A stretch of 64,000 nt of DNA from Alviniconcha marisindica (GCA_018857735.1 JABMCL010000998.1:67501-131500), one strand, 5' to 3'. Counted from the first letter of the stretch, positions 24,994-36,055 are shown. Numbers and translations: made by a program. Notes: generated from the letters alone by a model not told the origin.

Positions 24994-27900
24994 CACACAC
25001 ACTGTAACTCTTGTTCTTTCACACCCTCCCTTTTTCTCGTTGATTGGGGGGTGGGGGGGTTATGAAAACTTCCTGTACTTTTTTGTGGCTTTATTAAAAA
25101 AATTTTTATCAAAGTACAAAAAGTACATCATCTACTTCTGTGTGCATGTGTCTGTGTGCTAAATAGATAATTGATTTTCAGCACCCTGTCAACTATGACT
25201 GGTATATCAGGGCGAGTGTCTGGGTGTGTCTTGATTTTAGTTTGTTATTGTGCACATTTGGACCCTCACTCTGATCCCAGGCACAGTGACCAACATCCCG
25301 CAAGGCATGGTGACGGATCAGTTCGGCATCGTCGGCCTGTTGACCTTCATCCGGGCAGCAGAAAGTGATCACAACTTGGTGGCGCTGGCCCCAGGCATCG
25401 ACTTGACGACGTTAGGGCTGAATCTCAACCAACCCGAGTAAGTTCGCTCGTAAAGTTGATTGCTTGCCATTTCCGCCCTCAGCAGGCATACTGCTGTGGC
25501 CCAGTGGTCAAGCGTTGGGCTGGGGATCATGAGGTTGCGCGTTCAAACCTTACTTTGGCCAGTAACCCCCCCCCACCTCCATCCTGAGATGATCGTGTGT
25601 CTGCGTGGGTGGGTCTTCAGTTTGTTTGTCTCCAATCAGTGATAAGCTGCCTTACAAGTTCATCTGTCTCAGAAGGAAGTAAGTAAACATGGTGCTTAAT
25701 GTCCACAGAAAGCATAAGGCTTATTAGGGATGGGGAGAAGGGGGGTATGGAGGTGGGGGCAGAGAGAGATTATATACCTATGCTACACTGTCACCACCAG
25801 ATTGGTTCCTGCATTAAGGTGGGTAGCGATGAGAGCCATTTTAAAGTTTCAGTAGGAAGTGATGAACGTAAAGTAACAAGACAGTGTCCACAAACCACAA
25901 CCTTTTTGAAGAGAAAGGAGAGCCGAAACAGTATCGAACCGAGGCCCTTCCGCTTACCAACCTAACGCCTTACCGCTAGGCCAAACCAGCTCACAATCTC
26001 AGAAGTTTAGCTATCTACCTTAAAAGTGTGAGACAGGCCAGTGTCAGTCAGAACAACTGGTTGTGTCACAGGAGATGGGGGGGAATACAGGGTTCCTGTG
26101 ATCTTTAAAAAAAATGGGGAAACTGAGGTGTCATGTTCTAGGCTTGGAAAGTTGGGGGAAACTGGCATTTTTGCCTGGTCTTGGAAAGTTTGGGAATTTC
26201 ATGATAATGGTTAACAGATATCTGGATACAAACACAAAAAGTTCAAACGAATGCTTATTTATTTTAACACGGACACACAGTGTGCAAATTTTGGGGGAAA
26301 TCCTTTTTATCAAGCCACAAAACGACACTTAAACAACAGGTAAACGGTCAAAAATGAAAGAAAAAGACTTACCTTGTTTTGGTTTAGTTTTTACAGCTTG
26401 TTCAGTGCTTGGAAGATTGTTGGCATGACTATGACGTGTAATCAGTGTCAGATAATGTGGAGGAGGGGAATTTTGAAAGAAAACTGTATGTCAAACGGTG
26501 GATAATGAAAGAAAACTCCAAAATTGACTGAAGCCTAAAGCACTTGCAAAGCAAGTTCAGATCAATGGCATCTGCTACATGGGACAAGAGTTACTACCCT
26601 TCAAATCATGCATGCACTGTTTGCATTTTCCATCAGCCGGGAGCAGCAGCTTGGTCTGGGAACATTTATGGTCTTTTAGGTTTGGGAAAATAAGGAATTA
26701 AGAAGATAAAAAAAAAAAAAAGGTGTACAAGCCTTGCAAATGTTTGAAGCAGGATGGGATGCATGTGGGTTTTCGTAGTTTCCTGAGCGCATGAATGTCT
26801 TCAACTGAACTGAGCTTGTGTGTTTCAGGAACCTGTACAGCACCTTTCAGTCACCCTGGGCAGATGCACCATGTCGGCCTCAAGACATAGGTCAGGCACT
26901 TACTTCAGTTTGGAAATTAATGTCTCTGAAACCAGTCTGGAAGAAAAAAAGAAACCTCTGTGTTGGCTCTTTCTAGGACACCAGTTAAAATGTGATTTTC
27001 CTAATTTGGCAGTGGGATAGCCTTTGTAAAGTTGTGCCTGTTCAGTCAGTGTAAGGTTGTACCTGTTCAAGGTTATTGTACTTTTTCAAGGTCAGTGTAA
27101 GGTTGTACCTGTTCACAGTCAGTGAAAAGTTGTACCTGCTCATGGTCATTGTACCTGTTTACAGTCAGTGTAAAGTTGTACCTGTTCAAGGTCAGTGTAA
27201 AGTTGTACCTGTTCAAGGTCAGTGTAAAGTTGTACCTGTTCAAGGTCAGTAAGCTGGAAATTTTAGTTTTATTAGGAGTAATTTTTCCTCAGTAAGTTGC
27301 AATTATGTATAATTATTAAAAGCATGGACAACTTCGACAAACTCAGGTGCTGAACACATTAAAATGACCCAAGTAATAATAAATACTGGAGTCATTTTAA
27401 TGTGTGCAGCATCTGAGTTTGTTAAAGTTGTTTGACCTAGCAGATAATGCTTTGCGCATTGACTTTTGTTTGGGTGCTGTTTTTACAAGATTTTTCAAAG
27501 TGGATGTGGTTGTAATCTATGATGAGCTGTACCTGTCCTTTGTTTGCCGTGGCTCACTATCTGGCCCTGGGAGAATCTGATGGAAAGCCATTTACATTTC
27601 TCATATTAAATGTTAGTCCATTGAGTGTTTGTTGGTGTCTTTAATTTATCTTTTAAGTTTGTCATTGGGAGAAAGACCTTTCTTCACTTTTGAACGTTCA
27701 GAGGATTTGCTTCCAGATTTCCATGTTCCGGCAGAGTACCTCACAAACATCTTCATCAGGGAAAAGGTACATCCTCAATTAAATCTTGTGTTTGTAATTA
27801 TATAGCTTTCTTCGTGGGAGTTATTTCAGTTTGGTTCAGCCAATCTTGTCAGTGTCTGCAGTGGATTGTTAGTTTCGTCCCTGGCTTCTACTGCTCTGTC

Positions 27901-28304
27901 TGACACACAGGGCTGCTGGCAGATTAAGATTTCACTGATGAAAAGTGGATGGTGTTTGTGCTAAAATCTGTATCTTTGAACTGCCGCATCATGCTGCAAT
28001 TTAGCCTTTTGAATCTTTGTAAAACCGTAAATATTGCAACCTCAGTCAGATCAATGTTTTGTCTTTGGCAGAGTGTAACATTGTTTGAGCATGTTGGTAG
28101 ATTCAGCTGTTTTGATGTAGTGTATGCAATGGCTCATTTTCCTGGTGCATTGAGCGTCTGTGGGTATGTGCAGCTGGCACCAATCAAGTTGAATCGGTAT
28201 GGTGAAGACCTGCTCTTCTTCCTCTTCTACATGAACGGAGGGGACGTCTTGCAGTTAGCAGCAGCAGCAGAATTGTAAGTTGCTGGGGTTGTGTGTGTGT
28301 CAGA

Positions 28305-28400
<96 letters not shown>

Positions 28401-29467
28401 TTTCCTCATGTTGTTATCTATGAATGACCTTTTAACTGGATTTTTGTTTTTGCTGTTGTTGTAATTAAATGTTTTATGATTGGAGTGAATGTGTGATGAG
28501 TGTACTTGGCACCACAAAACATTCCTCGTGCAATCATTGTATTGACACTTCGCAATAAAGTTGTATTGTACTTTTTGTATTACGTCTGTGTTTGTTGATA
28601 GTTTGGGTCACATCTCTGATTGTCTGTGAGGTTTCTGTATGTATGTGTGTGGGAAGGGGGGGGGGGTTACCAGCAGACCAAACCTGTTCACACTCTGGAG
28701 TAGTGTGTTGATAATCTTTATATAAAAAAAGTCTGGCTGCCAGCATTCAGAAGGGAAAATAACGCAAGTGGTGAGTTTTTGTTGGCGTTTGTTTTTGAGC
28801 ATGCAAAAGTAGTGCATTTGATCTGGCACATGAAATGAAGAGTTTATTTGTGGTTCGTGCAGTTTGCTGATGACTCTAACCTTTCATTGCACTTGGTGAC
28901 TGATGGTGTGATGGCCTGATAGAGCTGCTCCTTTTCTCTTTTCTTAGATCGCAGTGACAGCATCCAGCTACGTTGGTTTCTTTCTGTTAAAGTTCAAACC
29001 AGTGATACCTTAATGTATAGGGTGAGTTTACGATGGGATCCAAACAAAACAGTTGTTGACCACTCACACAATGTGCTTTCGATGTGAGGTCACCAAGCTA
29101 ATCTAGATCAAAAGTGAGGCTTGGAAGCATGTGCTACAATGCAGACAACAAAATCGATACATGCTCTCATTGTTTTGTTTTTTTAAAGTGTTCGTGACCT
29201 ACCTCACTCAGAACGGCCCTTTGCAGGTACAACCGGGACTGGCGGTACCACAAAGAGGAGAGAGTGTGGATGACACGAGCGCCTGGCATGGAGCCCGTGC
29301 ACAAAACAAATACGTCGGAGCGAGGCACCTACTACTTCTTTGATGCCAACAACTGGCGGAAAGTGGCCAAGGAATTTCACCTGGAGTACGACAAGTTGGA
29401 AGATCGGCCAACGTTGCCTCAGACACTTCATCACAACCCCAACATGCCAGCAACGGCGGCTCACTAG
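9998..29467 (+). CDS. CNOT2: CCR4-NOT transcription complex subunit 2
   Basis: CNOT2 is a scaffold of the CCR4-NOT deadenylase and forms a module with CNOT1 and CNOT3 that acts in mRNA decay and repression. Sixteen coding exons with GT-AG borders and matching phases: 9998-10008, 12294-12396, 13192-13290, 13903-13966, 14475-14610, 15543-15644, 16992-17053, 18155-18247, 18982-19065, 23101-23138, 24548-24665, 25281-25437, 26829-26890, 27717-27766, 28174-28274, 29227-29467 (TAG). Together they give 1521 nt, 506 residues; human CNOT2 is 540. The ATG at 9998 has AAA before it, an in-frame TGA three codons upstream and an exon acceptor at 9890. Recognisable stretches are LDLSDFPSL (about 200), EEFPALPGS (about 245), VTNIPQGMVTDQFG and LLTFIRAAESD (about 306-330), DLTTLGLNLN, SPWADAPCRPQDIDFHVP, RYGEDLLFFLFYMNGGDVLQ and ERGTYYFFDANNWRKVAKEF. 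Residues about 300-506 form the NOT2/3/5 box domain. The N-terminal half is low-complexity and less conserved, so exons 9998-14610 are less certain than the rest. Confidence 0.94.
10009..12293 (+). other. CNOT2 intron, no coding seen
   Basis: Contains a SINE-like fragment at about 10280-10370 (TTGCTTATATAGCGCTATTC), GAGA and TG microsatellites (about 10582-10596, 11199-11232) and a G tract of roughly 25 bases at about 11304-11329. Nothing else is recognised. Confidence 0.5.
13409..13580. repeat. Dispersed intronic repeat, copy 1 (pairs with 16314-16538)
   Basis: Both copies share TTGGGGTTGTGGT-type starts, GACTTTTCCAGACCTGGCCA, TCCTACCTTGGTYGGTCCAA, TGATTAGCATGCATAC and CAGTGCTTTGTT...GTTAAAGTAGGC. 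The second copy has extra bases inside. They lie in different CNOT2 introns in the same orientation, so they may be an old interspersed element or a segmental copy. Confidence 0.75.
13748..13850 (+). mobile_element. SINE-like dispersed repeat, copy B (5' part)
   Basis: GGATTACGGAAACACCAAAA, CCAGCATGTACAGAAATTGT and GGAGTCTTCAGTCTGTAGAA match the 5' part of the element at 4805-5090. It ends just before the CNOT2 exon at 13903. Confidence 0.6.
14169..14352. mobile_element. Palindromic MITE-like element
   Basis: ACACATAAAAGGTTAAAAAG and TTTATTAGGACAAAACACAT are inverted as TTATGTTTTGTCCTAATAAA and TTTTTAACCTCTTATGTGT, ending at 14321. The outer flanks GCTGCCAGCATCC and GGATGCTAGC are also inverted. 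An inner unit (CCTTTTATGTGTTTC) repeats the theme. It lies in a CNOT2 intron about 120 bp before the exon at 14475. Confidence 0.7.
14734..15006. repeat. 45-bp minisatellite, 6 copies
   Basis: The unit is GTTTTAGACRTGATTTCAAR followed by CTGTTTATTGGCACRCAARC and CAATT, starting at 14737, 14782 and so on at exact 45-bp steps. Because 45 is a multiple of 3, frames stay open on both strands; these are not genes. It lies in the CNOT2 intron after exon 14475-14610. Confidence 0.95.
15709..16170. repeat. 41-bp minisatellite, about 11 copies
   Basis: The unit is GTTTAAATGGAAGGGATCAT followed by AGTGATCATGGTGACAAAGC and T, with a few truncated units. It begins about 65 bp after the CNOT2 exon at 15543-15644. 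GATCATAGTGATCATGGTGA is internally quasi-palindromic. Confidence 0.95.
16314..16538. repeat. Dispersed intronic repeat, copy 2 (pairs with 13409-13580)
   Basis: See the entry at 13409. The stretch just upstream (about 16200-16290) is single-copy in this window. Confidence 0.75.
17525..18062. repeat. 47-bp minisatellite, about 11 copies
   Basis: The unit is CATAAGAAAGCCAGGACAAG followed by TTGGTAAACTGGCTTTGGGC and CTGTTTC. It lies in the CNOT2 intron ending about 95 bp before the exon at 18155. Confidence 0.95.
19073..22300. repeat. About 42-bp minisatellite, split by a transposon
   Basis: Units of roughly 41-43 bp (TGTGCTGTGGGTGGTTTGTA, then TACACCATCTGTAGTTGTGT) run from 19073 to 19952 and resume at 22213-22300, with a 2.26-kb insertion between. 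A (TA)n tract (about 19302-19361) interrupts one unit. It lies in the large CNOT2 intron between exons 18982-19065 and 23101-23138. Confidence 0.9.
19953..22212. mobile_element. 2.26-kb non-autonomous terminal-inverted-repeat transposon
   Basis: GACTTAGTGCCAAAAGGTGT at 19953 is inverted at the right end as ACACCTTTTGGCACTAAGTC, ending at 22212. The flanks GTATAT (left) and ATATAT (right) suggest an AT-rich target-site duplication. Minisatellite units on both sides join cleanly if the element is removed. Only short frames are present inside (up to about 100 codons) and none resembles a transposase I know. GTTCAACA-type short motifs recur in the interior. Confidence 0.85.
22654..23009. mobile_element. 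356-bp MITE-like element built of short palindromes
   Basis: The ends ATTGGCGGGAGCTGCCACAA and GTATC are inverted as GATACTTGTGACAGCTCCCG and CCAAT, ending at 23009. The interior is a run of self-complementary units of the form TTTTGTCATGACAAAA or TTTTGTTGCAACAAAA, with a short (TA)n near 22727. It lies 90 bp before the CNOT2 exon at 23101. Confidence 0.85.
23208..24220. repeat. 37-bp minisatellite, about 27 copies
   Basis: The unit is GAGGTTGTTTACTTTTATGA followed by GATCATCTGCAGCCATA, with minor variants. It starts about 70 bp after the 38-base CNOT2 exon at 23101-23138. Confidence 0.95.
24672..24992. repeat. (CT)n and (CA)n tracts around a LINE-like 3' tail
   Basis: The CT repeats start just after the donor of the exon at 24548-24665. 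At about 24845-24900 two copies of CTTGTAAAATAAAG end with TTTTTGAGTTTGAG and more (CT)n, then (CA)n. The same tail appears inverted at 49150-49203 (GAACTCAAACTCGAAAACTT), which suggests a non-LTR retrotransposon 3' end that carries its own CT microsatellite. Confidence 0.75.
25490..25710 (+). mobile_element. tRNA-derived SINE
   Basis: An A-box-like TGGCCCAGTGG (25497-25507) and a B box GTTCAAACC (25541-25549, within GGTTGCGCGTTCAAACC) have tRNA-like spacing. A tRNA-unrelated body follows, then AAGTAAGTAAACATGGTGCT and TAATGTCC at about 25677-25707. It lies in the CNOT2 intron after the exon at 25281-25437. It is not a functional tRNA: no cloverleaf is evident. Confidence 0.6.
25725..26000 (-). 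mobile_element. tRNA-derived SINE family, copy 1 (pairs with 54140-54390)
   Basis: Read on the minus strand, it starts with TGGTTTGGCCTAGCGGTAAG (A box) and GGTTCGATAC (B box). The body shares GAAGAGAAAGGAGAGCC, CACAGTGTCC-type and ACACTGTCACCACCAG-type segments with the second copy in a SEC63 intron. Confidence 0.65.
26110..26360. mobile_element. Half copy of a palindromic MITE family
   Basis: AATGCTTATTTATTTTAACA, GTGCAAATTTTGGGGGAAA, CCACAAAACGACACTTAAAC and GGTCAAAAATGAAAG match the left arm of the element at 60649-61029. The upstream part (GGAAAGTTGGGGGAAACTGG) is unassigned. Confidence 0.5.
27024..27252. repeat. 27-bp minisatellite, about 8 copies
   Basis: The unit is CAGTGTAAAGTTGTACCTGT followed by TCAAGGT, with an irregular start. 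It lies in a CNOT2 intron. Confidence 0.9.
27329..27430. repeat. 102-bp near-perfect palindrome
   Basis: CAACTTCGACAAACTCAGGT and GCTGAACACATTAAAATGAC are inverted as GTCATTTTAATGTGTGCAGC and ATCTGAGTTTGTTAAAGTTG, around a short AT-rich loop. It is probably a small MITE. Confidence 0.85.
28304..28399. repeat. (GT)n microsatellite
   Basis: A GT run of about 96 bases begins 30 bases after the donor of the CNOT2 exon at 28174-28274. Downstream in the same intron, GCAATAAAGTTGTATTG at about 28551 looks like a retrotransposon-type tail with a polyadenylation hexamer. Confidence 0.95.
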
Positions 29468-31480
29468 CATCGGTCTCCGCTTGGGTTCATTTCTCGTATC
29501 GCCATTTCTTTTTCTTTCTTTCATTGAAGTCCTCGGCTAATGCCATGCGGACGGAGATGACCTTTGTGAACTTCTCCTCCAGTGAGTGAACGGCAGCGTT
29601 TTACTTGGTGCTTTTTCCTTCGTTTTTTATTTCTTGCGAAGTATATCAGTGTGGGGTGTTTATTTGAAACAGAATGCTTCCATCTTTTACAGTACATATA
29701 CCTTTCACTCACACTTAATCTCCTTTGTGTAGTCAAGTACATGATACGTTAGTTTCACAGAAGAATGGGCTAAGCAAAGGACGAAGGGAGAGCAAGCTAT
29801 AAAGTTACTAAGAAGTAATGTCCCATCTACTCTTGTGATGCAAGGAACCCTCAAACAGCAGAATGATCAAAACGGCACAAACTGTTTTTAATTATTCATG
29901 TCCTGCGGCTGGATGTTGCACTACAGCTAAACAGTGCGGGGATGAGGCTGAAGAGACAGCCTGTAAAAAAAAAAAAGGTGATGTTTAAATGCTGAATGAG
30001 GTGTACTCACCTATACAACAACACGTAAAGAACAATTAAAAACACAAAAACGTTTTTAATTGTTCTTTATGTGTCATCATATAGGTGAGTACATTTCTCT
30101 AGAGCTGTCCTGTTTTGTCAACCTCACCAGCAGTTGTTCACTCATTCCTTTGCTGAATGAGGGTTTTGCCCAAAATGTTCTTCTCCTGCTTTTCTGTATT
30201 AGGGCATCACATTCTTGTCCTCCATAGTAACTTTTGATGAAATGTTAACCTATTTGGGGAAATAGCAAAAAGGTCACTCTTTCCAAGGCGAGTGTGTTGA
30301 TTAGATTGTATACAAATGTTTCATTCCTTCTCAGATTTGTTCTACGGGGAAATTTGTGTCAGCACTCTTAAGTGACTTAAAAAACAACAACTAAATTGTA
30401 CAAATATGTTCCGTTTATTTTGAACTGCTGATCACAGCAAAATTCAGGTCAACACTCGTGTGACTTTAAAACAGCACTCTTTGAAAAAACTAAATTTTAC
30501 GATAATGTTTCCTGCATACTACTCAGCAGCTGATTTGTTGTTGTTCTGAAATTTGGGTCAGCACTGTCATGTGACTTAGAACCACAAAACTGTACAAAAA
30601 TATTCCATTTATTTTGAACCACTGATTGTTTTACAGCAAATTCAGGTCCCCCCCCAAAAAAAAAGTTTGTTTAAGGTAGGTGAAACTAGTGATGCAAATT
30701 ATGTTGCTTTTCATTTTTTTTTTTTTTACAAAGGCAAGAAAAACGCTGCCGATTCATCCCCTGTCAGGAGAAGTTTGCAATAGTTTTGTCTTGTCTGCTC
30801 AGTGATCAGACTTTGTTAATCCTTGTCTTTTGTTGTTGTTGTTGTTGAGTCAGTTTTAGAGATTTTTATCATGAGTCATCAGTTCAACTGGTCTCAGTGG
30901 GTGTGAATGTTGCGTGAAACCCAGCGTGCTTACTGCACATTGTCCGTGTCTGCACGAGGCCCCGTACCTGCACACATGTATAGCCTGGTCAGATACGAGG
31001 TTTTGTGCAGTGTCAGGACAACTTGCTGATAACCAGTCAATGCAAATCTGTTACGGAAATGGGCTCTGTTGGGGATACTCCCCTTGGTTGTGTGATGTTG
31101 TGAGGCTTCCCCAGTTGTCCGTTGAAACCTGCTTTGTACTGAGCAGCGAAATATGTGGGTTCCAACAGGTTCCCTGGTGGAAGTGGACTTGTAACGAAGA
31201 ATATCCGTTTCTGTTCTGCGGTTGGTTCGAGCGTGTGATCAAGTGTTGTGTAATGTAAAAAGTGTACAGACGTGTTTGTGTACATTGGATGTAAGTGTTA
31301 GTGATGCGTGTTTACATACATGCGTGTGTGTGAGGATTTTCTGTCGAGACAAAATAGCACCTTCTTGTAATTTATGCCTGCATTCTGTTTTAAATGCTGA
31401 TTTTTATGGGGTGAGACATTTTTCTTCAAGGAAGAAGTGACTTTCAAATTCATTCAATAAAGCAGTTATAGAAAATGTAC
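29468..31480 (+). other. CNOT2: Putative CNOT2 3' untranslated region
   Basis: The sequence after the stop has no intron signal I can support. The first convincing AATAAA on this strand is at 31456-31461 (TTCAATAAAGCAG), followed by GT-rich sequence, which would make a 3'UTR of about 2 kb. It includes the MITE at 30003-30092 and a loose repeat of roughly 120 bp at about 30360-30650 (TTTATTTTGAACYRCTGAT, AATTCAGGTC). An earlier cleavage site is possible. Confidence 0.4.
30003..30092. mobile_element. Palindromic MITE carrying splice-donor-like arms, copy 2
   Basis: GTACTCACCTATACAACAAC and AAAGAACAATTAAAAAC are inverted as GTTTTTAATTGTTCTTTATG and CATATAGGTGAGTAC. The right flank (TTCTCTAGAGCTGTCCTGTT, then CACTCATTCCTT near 30140) also matches that of copy 1 near 6096-6137. 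Confidence 0.8.
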
Positions 31481-34300
31481 GAACAGTAAAGTGGTATATA
31501 TGAGGGGAAAAAAATTGTAGTGCAAAGGGAAATACGGGGTGGGAGTGTAACGAAATCTTTGATGGTGGGGTAAAAGATTGTTTTTGTTGCTCTCCTCTGT
31601 TGGAGAGTCAAGTGATGCTTGCAACTTTCAAACAATTGGAGAGTGATGATGGAAGAAGACTGAGGAATGTGTGCATGAACTGTCTCCACTTTGACCTGTT
31701 TCTGGGCAAATGTGCATTAGTTGTTTATGAGCGTGTGCAGTGGAGCAAGCTGGACTGTGTGCATGGTGACAGACACTTTAAGAATGTCAAATGAAAAATA
31801 TTGAAAAAGAGTAATTAAGATCATGACGATAGTTTGAACAATGGCTTCTTCTTTTTTATGTGTGTGTGTGTGTGTGTGGTAGCATTTTCATCTTTGAATG
31901 AAAAAAATATCTTCATGGAAGATGAAAATATTGAACAGAAAGAACATGGATGATTGCAACATGTAACTTCTTTCTCTCAAACTTTTTTTAACCTTGAATT
32001 TAAAAAAAAAATTTTTTACCCTGCAATACCTTTCTTTCTTTCATCTGCATTCAGTCTTCAGGTCACAGAAGTGTTTCAAAAAAATGTGCTGCTCCTTTGA
32101 GTAAACAGCATGAACTCTTGTAGATTTTAGCATTCAAAGTTCATTATTGAATGGGAAACATCGGTCACTTCTGTTCCTACTCTTGTTCAGTTTCCAACTG
32201 TCTAGGGATTGTTTACCTGTGTGGCAGATACAGGCAAGACATGCCTTCTGTTATCTTGGACTAGATACTCAGTCCAGTTTTACTGGAAAACTAGTACAGC
32301 GCTGAGCTTCCAAACCCTACGCAAATTTTAGCACGTCAATAACGCCCAGCTCTGAAGCCAGTTGCATCTTGCGTAATATCTAATAAGGTATAGGACAGTA
32401 ACATTACATAGCGTAACATTAAAACAGTCAAGACAACAATACTTTATACAGCAACATTAAAATAGTCACAACAACAACATTGTATACAGTGACATTAAGA
32501 CAGTCAGTCAAGACAACAGTAAAAAGCAAAGCCTGATACTGGTTTCCATCCACAGAACCAACTGTAAAAAATATCCGTTTTTAAAGCGTTTTCATCACAG
32601 CATGAGAATTGCTTGAGAAGTTTAAGCATCTACTCATGTGATTAATGTACGCAGTTATGAGACTGTGATTTCATCAATCTGGCTCGGTGTGATTGCTGCT
32701 GGAAAATTGGCAAAATACTATACATGAAAACAAAAGTATTTTGAGACCATTCATGTCAGCCACCTTTCCTCACAACACAGACCATGCACACACAAATAGA
32801 AGAAATAATTTTCATGTAGTTTATTTCATGACAAACATCATTCACCCTTCTTTTCACAAAACGCACCCACACCCAAAACTTTGTCCTCACATAAAAATGT
32901 TTCATGGTATAATAATAATATGCCACTGAATACATGAGAAATGTGTGCCTGTCTGTGTCAGCTCCTCTACAACAACCACATAAAAACTTGTATGACCAAA
33001 TGTTTTGACAGACAGCCAGATCGAGGTTCGTACAGACTTTTTGTCATGAAATTCCAGGACTTCTCCAGAACAAAAGGTGGCCCTTGTCAAGGACCTTCGT
33101 GTAACAGAAATTACAAACAGCTTCAGAAAAATACACGCTGGATGCAGTGGAATCTACTTGCATTAAAACAGTTCTAAATTCTCTTAGCTGATAGCATCAT
33201 AAAACAGCATTCTTTTTCTAGTTATATATCTACTGACATTCTAGCTGTGTCATTTTGTTTCCCAGTCTTAAACTTCCAGAAAAAGGATTCCACTGTACTA
33301 CAAAATAACACGAAACGAAATTCCAGGATTCGTCTCAAGAGATGACTTTCTGAAGATTCGGGAATTCCAGGACTGGCATTAAAAAAATTATATTCATAAT
33401 CTTTCAGGTTTCCAGGACCTGCAGAAATCCTCTGCAGTACAATTGTGGGTGGCAGCTGCATCACGCTTCAGGGGATACTGTCTTGCATTTATGTCTACGT
33501 AGAGAACGTAATTTCTATAATATACATATCCACAAGATAAATCCCTACACAAATACACATTGCGGAGATGGAAACATGGTGAAGCTTCATTTCTGCTCTT
33601 TCATGTACTGGCAATATACCAGCATGAAGCCATATACCTCAAATCAGTATAAACTTGTTATTTCACATACATGCAAGACAAATGGCGTGACTTGATATCA
33701 ACATGGGTTTAAATATTTTTCATTTCATGTGGATGCAACACGAGAAAACAAACGCCCCAATGAACCAATATCGACACAGACGACCACACAGTGATGGTGA
33801 TTTAGACAATTAAACACTGCAGGTTAAACCGATGTGATTTTGATGATTAAACACTGCAGGCTAAAGTGATGAAGACCAACCATCCATCCACCCAGTGTTG
33901 GGAGAAAGAAAAGAAAAAATCTTGAAATATTTGGAAAGAAAAACAACAGGAGCAAAAATGGCACCTAACAATAATGCTCCTGCATTGTAGTGGTTGGATA
34001 AAGTACAAAATGCAACACAAAAATCACATAAACTGATCTGCCAGGAAGTGTCACTGTCATAAATAACTGTCCTTCACACAAATCACTAGCAGCGAACGCC
34101 ATGTCCATAGTCCCATGCTTGCTATCATGGAAGTCTCTGAACTGCTCTTGCATGTATTGAAATATGTACCCTGTTTGGATGTACACACACACACACACAC
34201 ACGCACAATGTATGCTCCAATCAAGAATCATGACTAAGTTGCTTACATCTGTCATCAATGCAGGCCAACGTGAAATTTGACTGTTGAAAAACAAAAACAA
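31481..34300. other. Intergenic DNA, no gene seen
   Basis: AT-rich sequence with scattered simple repeats (TG at about 31859-31880, CA at about 34184-34203). The stretch about 33030-33450 repeats the phrase AAATTCCAGGA/GGAATTCCAGGACT several times, as old interspersed elements often do. No coding is recognised on either strand. Confidence 0.5.
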
Positions 34301-34309
34301 ATAAAGATG

Positions 34310-34535
34310 ACTAAACACACAGAAAAACATGTGTAAAGATGACCGAACATACAGAAAAACACAAAGATGACCAAACACACACAAAAACACATATAAGATG
34401 ACCAAACACACCCAAAAAAACACATAATGATGACCAAACACACTTAGACAACCAAACACACAGAAAATACACATGAAGCTGACCAAACACATAAAAGATG
34501 ACCAAACACACATAAAGATGACCAAACATACAGAA
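34310..34535. repeat. About 26-bp minisatellite
   Basis: The unit is GATGACCAAACACACAGAAA followed by AACACA, variable in length, about eight copies. Confidence 0.85.
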
Positions 34536-35481
34536 TCCTGTTTCTACCTTTGAGTATGTATCTATTTGTGTGAGTGTGTGTGTGTTTATTTTCTTTCCAC
34601 AATGCACACAGTGTATTTTAGCAAATAATTGTCCTCGTTCTTCAGAAACGGGTCAATCACCAAAAATGACTGAGTATGACTCGGGAGCATTATCACATAT
34701 GACAAATCACATGCACAACAGACAAAATAATCATCACGAGAATGGACATCATCTGAAGGAAGGTGCACGGCTCAACTCCCACGAAAACCACACCATAGCC
34801 CATTCACTGATTCAGCATGCTGCTGCAATGGCGATTCAGCCATCGTCTTTTACCACCTTTTCTTTTCTCTCTCTCCTTTTTCTTTTCAATGCAAAGAAAA
34901 TATGAACAGCCAATAATATAACACTGGCTCAAGTATGGCCAAGAATCGGAAATCATGAGAATACACAGATTTCGAGAAAAAAATCTCCAGTTCTCGGCAC
35001 AAAAAAGATGGCAATGAAATGTACTTAAAACAACAACGCTTAGAAATGACAACTGCAAACAATTTCTGTTTGAATAAACACCTGGTTTTGTTGTGCTTCT
35101 CAGCTCCTCGGGGTAAAATGCCATCATGAGAACTGCCCAAATCGCTGCTGTTTTGCCCGATGCTCTTGCGGAAATCACAACGGTGAAAAGCTGTTCACCC
35201 ACTTGCATAGCACAGCGCAATCAATGCAGCTTCGTCTCTGGGGGGTGCGCTGAACAAAGCGAGGTGGCTAAGCATCATTTACACAGTGATACCACATAAT
35301 TCTTCCTCACACACCAACATAACCTGCTCTAACACACACGACAACTCTTCTTCGTCTCTTCAGTCCATGAAGCCGCCAGTACCTGTTCATCATTCTGTGA
35401 ATGCTCACCAACATAAAAGTAAAATTCACAAAATGTGTTCTGCACTGAGGAAGTCGTTTCGTACTATTCCTCCGGAGCATA
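34536..35481. other. Intergenic DNA, no gene seen
   Basis: The minus strand holds a 138-codon open frame (34804-35220) containing SARASGKTAAIWAVLMMAF. I do not recognise a family, and the run lacks the surrounding structure of an NTPase; see the rejected items. Confidence 0.4.
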
Positions 35482-35689
35482 TGATTTAATTCCATGCTCA
35501 GCACCCCTTCCCCCACCCCAAGTGATTTCTTTATTTAAAGAATAAATACAGAGAACACGGACCATCCCCAAGGAACATTCACAATTGATTTAATTCCATG
35601 CTCGGCACCCCCTCCCCCACCCCAAGTGATTTCTTTATTTAAAGAATAAATACAGAGAACATGGACCATCCCCAAGGAATATTCACGAG
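35482..35689. repeat. 104-bp tandem duplication
   Basis: 35482-35585 and 35586-35689 are nearly identical (TGATTTAATTCCATGCTCRG at the start, CATCCCCAAGGAAYATTCAC near the end). Confidence 0.9.
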
Positions 35690-35754
35690 ATAAGGTCACC
35701 ACGACCATAACCAAGGCTAAATGCTTAGGAATGTCAGCTATGGTGCCGACAACA

Positions 35755-36055
35755 AAACCTCGACACATTCTCACCATTCTGAAACACCCCAGCCTCACTT
35801 TTACCAGTATTCTCATCGTTTGAAAACACTCCAGCCTCGCTTTCACCAGCTTTCTCACCATTCTGAAACACCCCAGCCTTGCTTTCACCAGCATTCTCAA
35901 CATTTTTGAACACCCCAGCCTCGCTTTCACCAGCATTCTCATCATTTTGAAACGCCCCAACCTTTCTTTCACCAGCGTTCCTATTGTTTTGAAACACCCC
36001 ACCCTCACTTTCACCAGCATTCTCATCATTTTGAAACGCCCCAGCCTCACTCTGA
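35755..36055. repeat. 42-bp minisatellite, about 7 copies
   Basis: The unit is CCAGCATTCTCATCATTTTG followed by AAACACCCCAGCCTCGCTTT and CA. The multiple-of-3 unit keeps long frames open on the minus strand; these are not genes. Confidence 0.95.

Noticed and set aside
25497..25549. Possible tRNA gene (A and B boxes)
   Set aside because: Box spacing is tRNA-like but no acceptor stem or complete cloverleaf is evident; the SINE explanation with a downstream body and tail fits better. The same applies to 36361-36408 and 25931-25983.
30914..31258. Plus-strand frame of 114 codons after CNOT2
   Set aside because: No family resemblance and no splice context; it lies in the likely CNOT2 3'UTR.
34804..35220. 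Minus-strand frame with SARASGKTAAIWAVLMMAF, suggestive of a P-loop
   Set aside because: The GKT is not preceded by a proper Walker A spacing, no other NTPase motif is present, and there is no exon structure.
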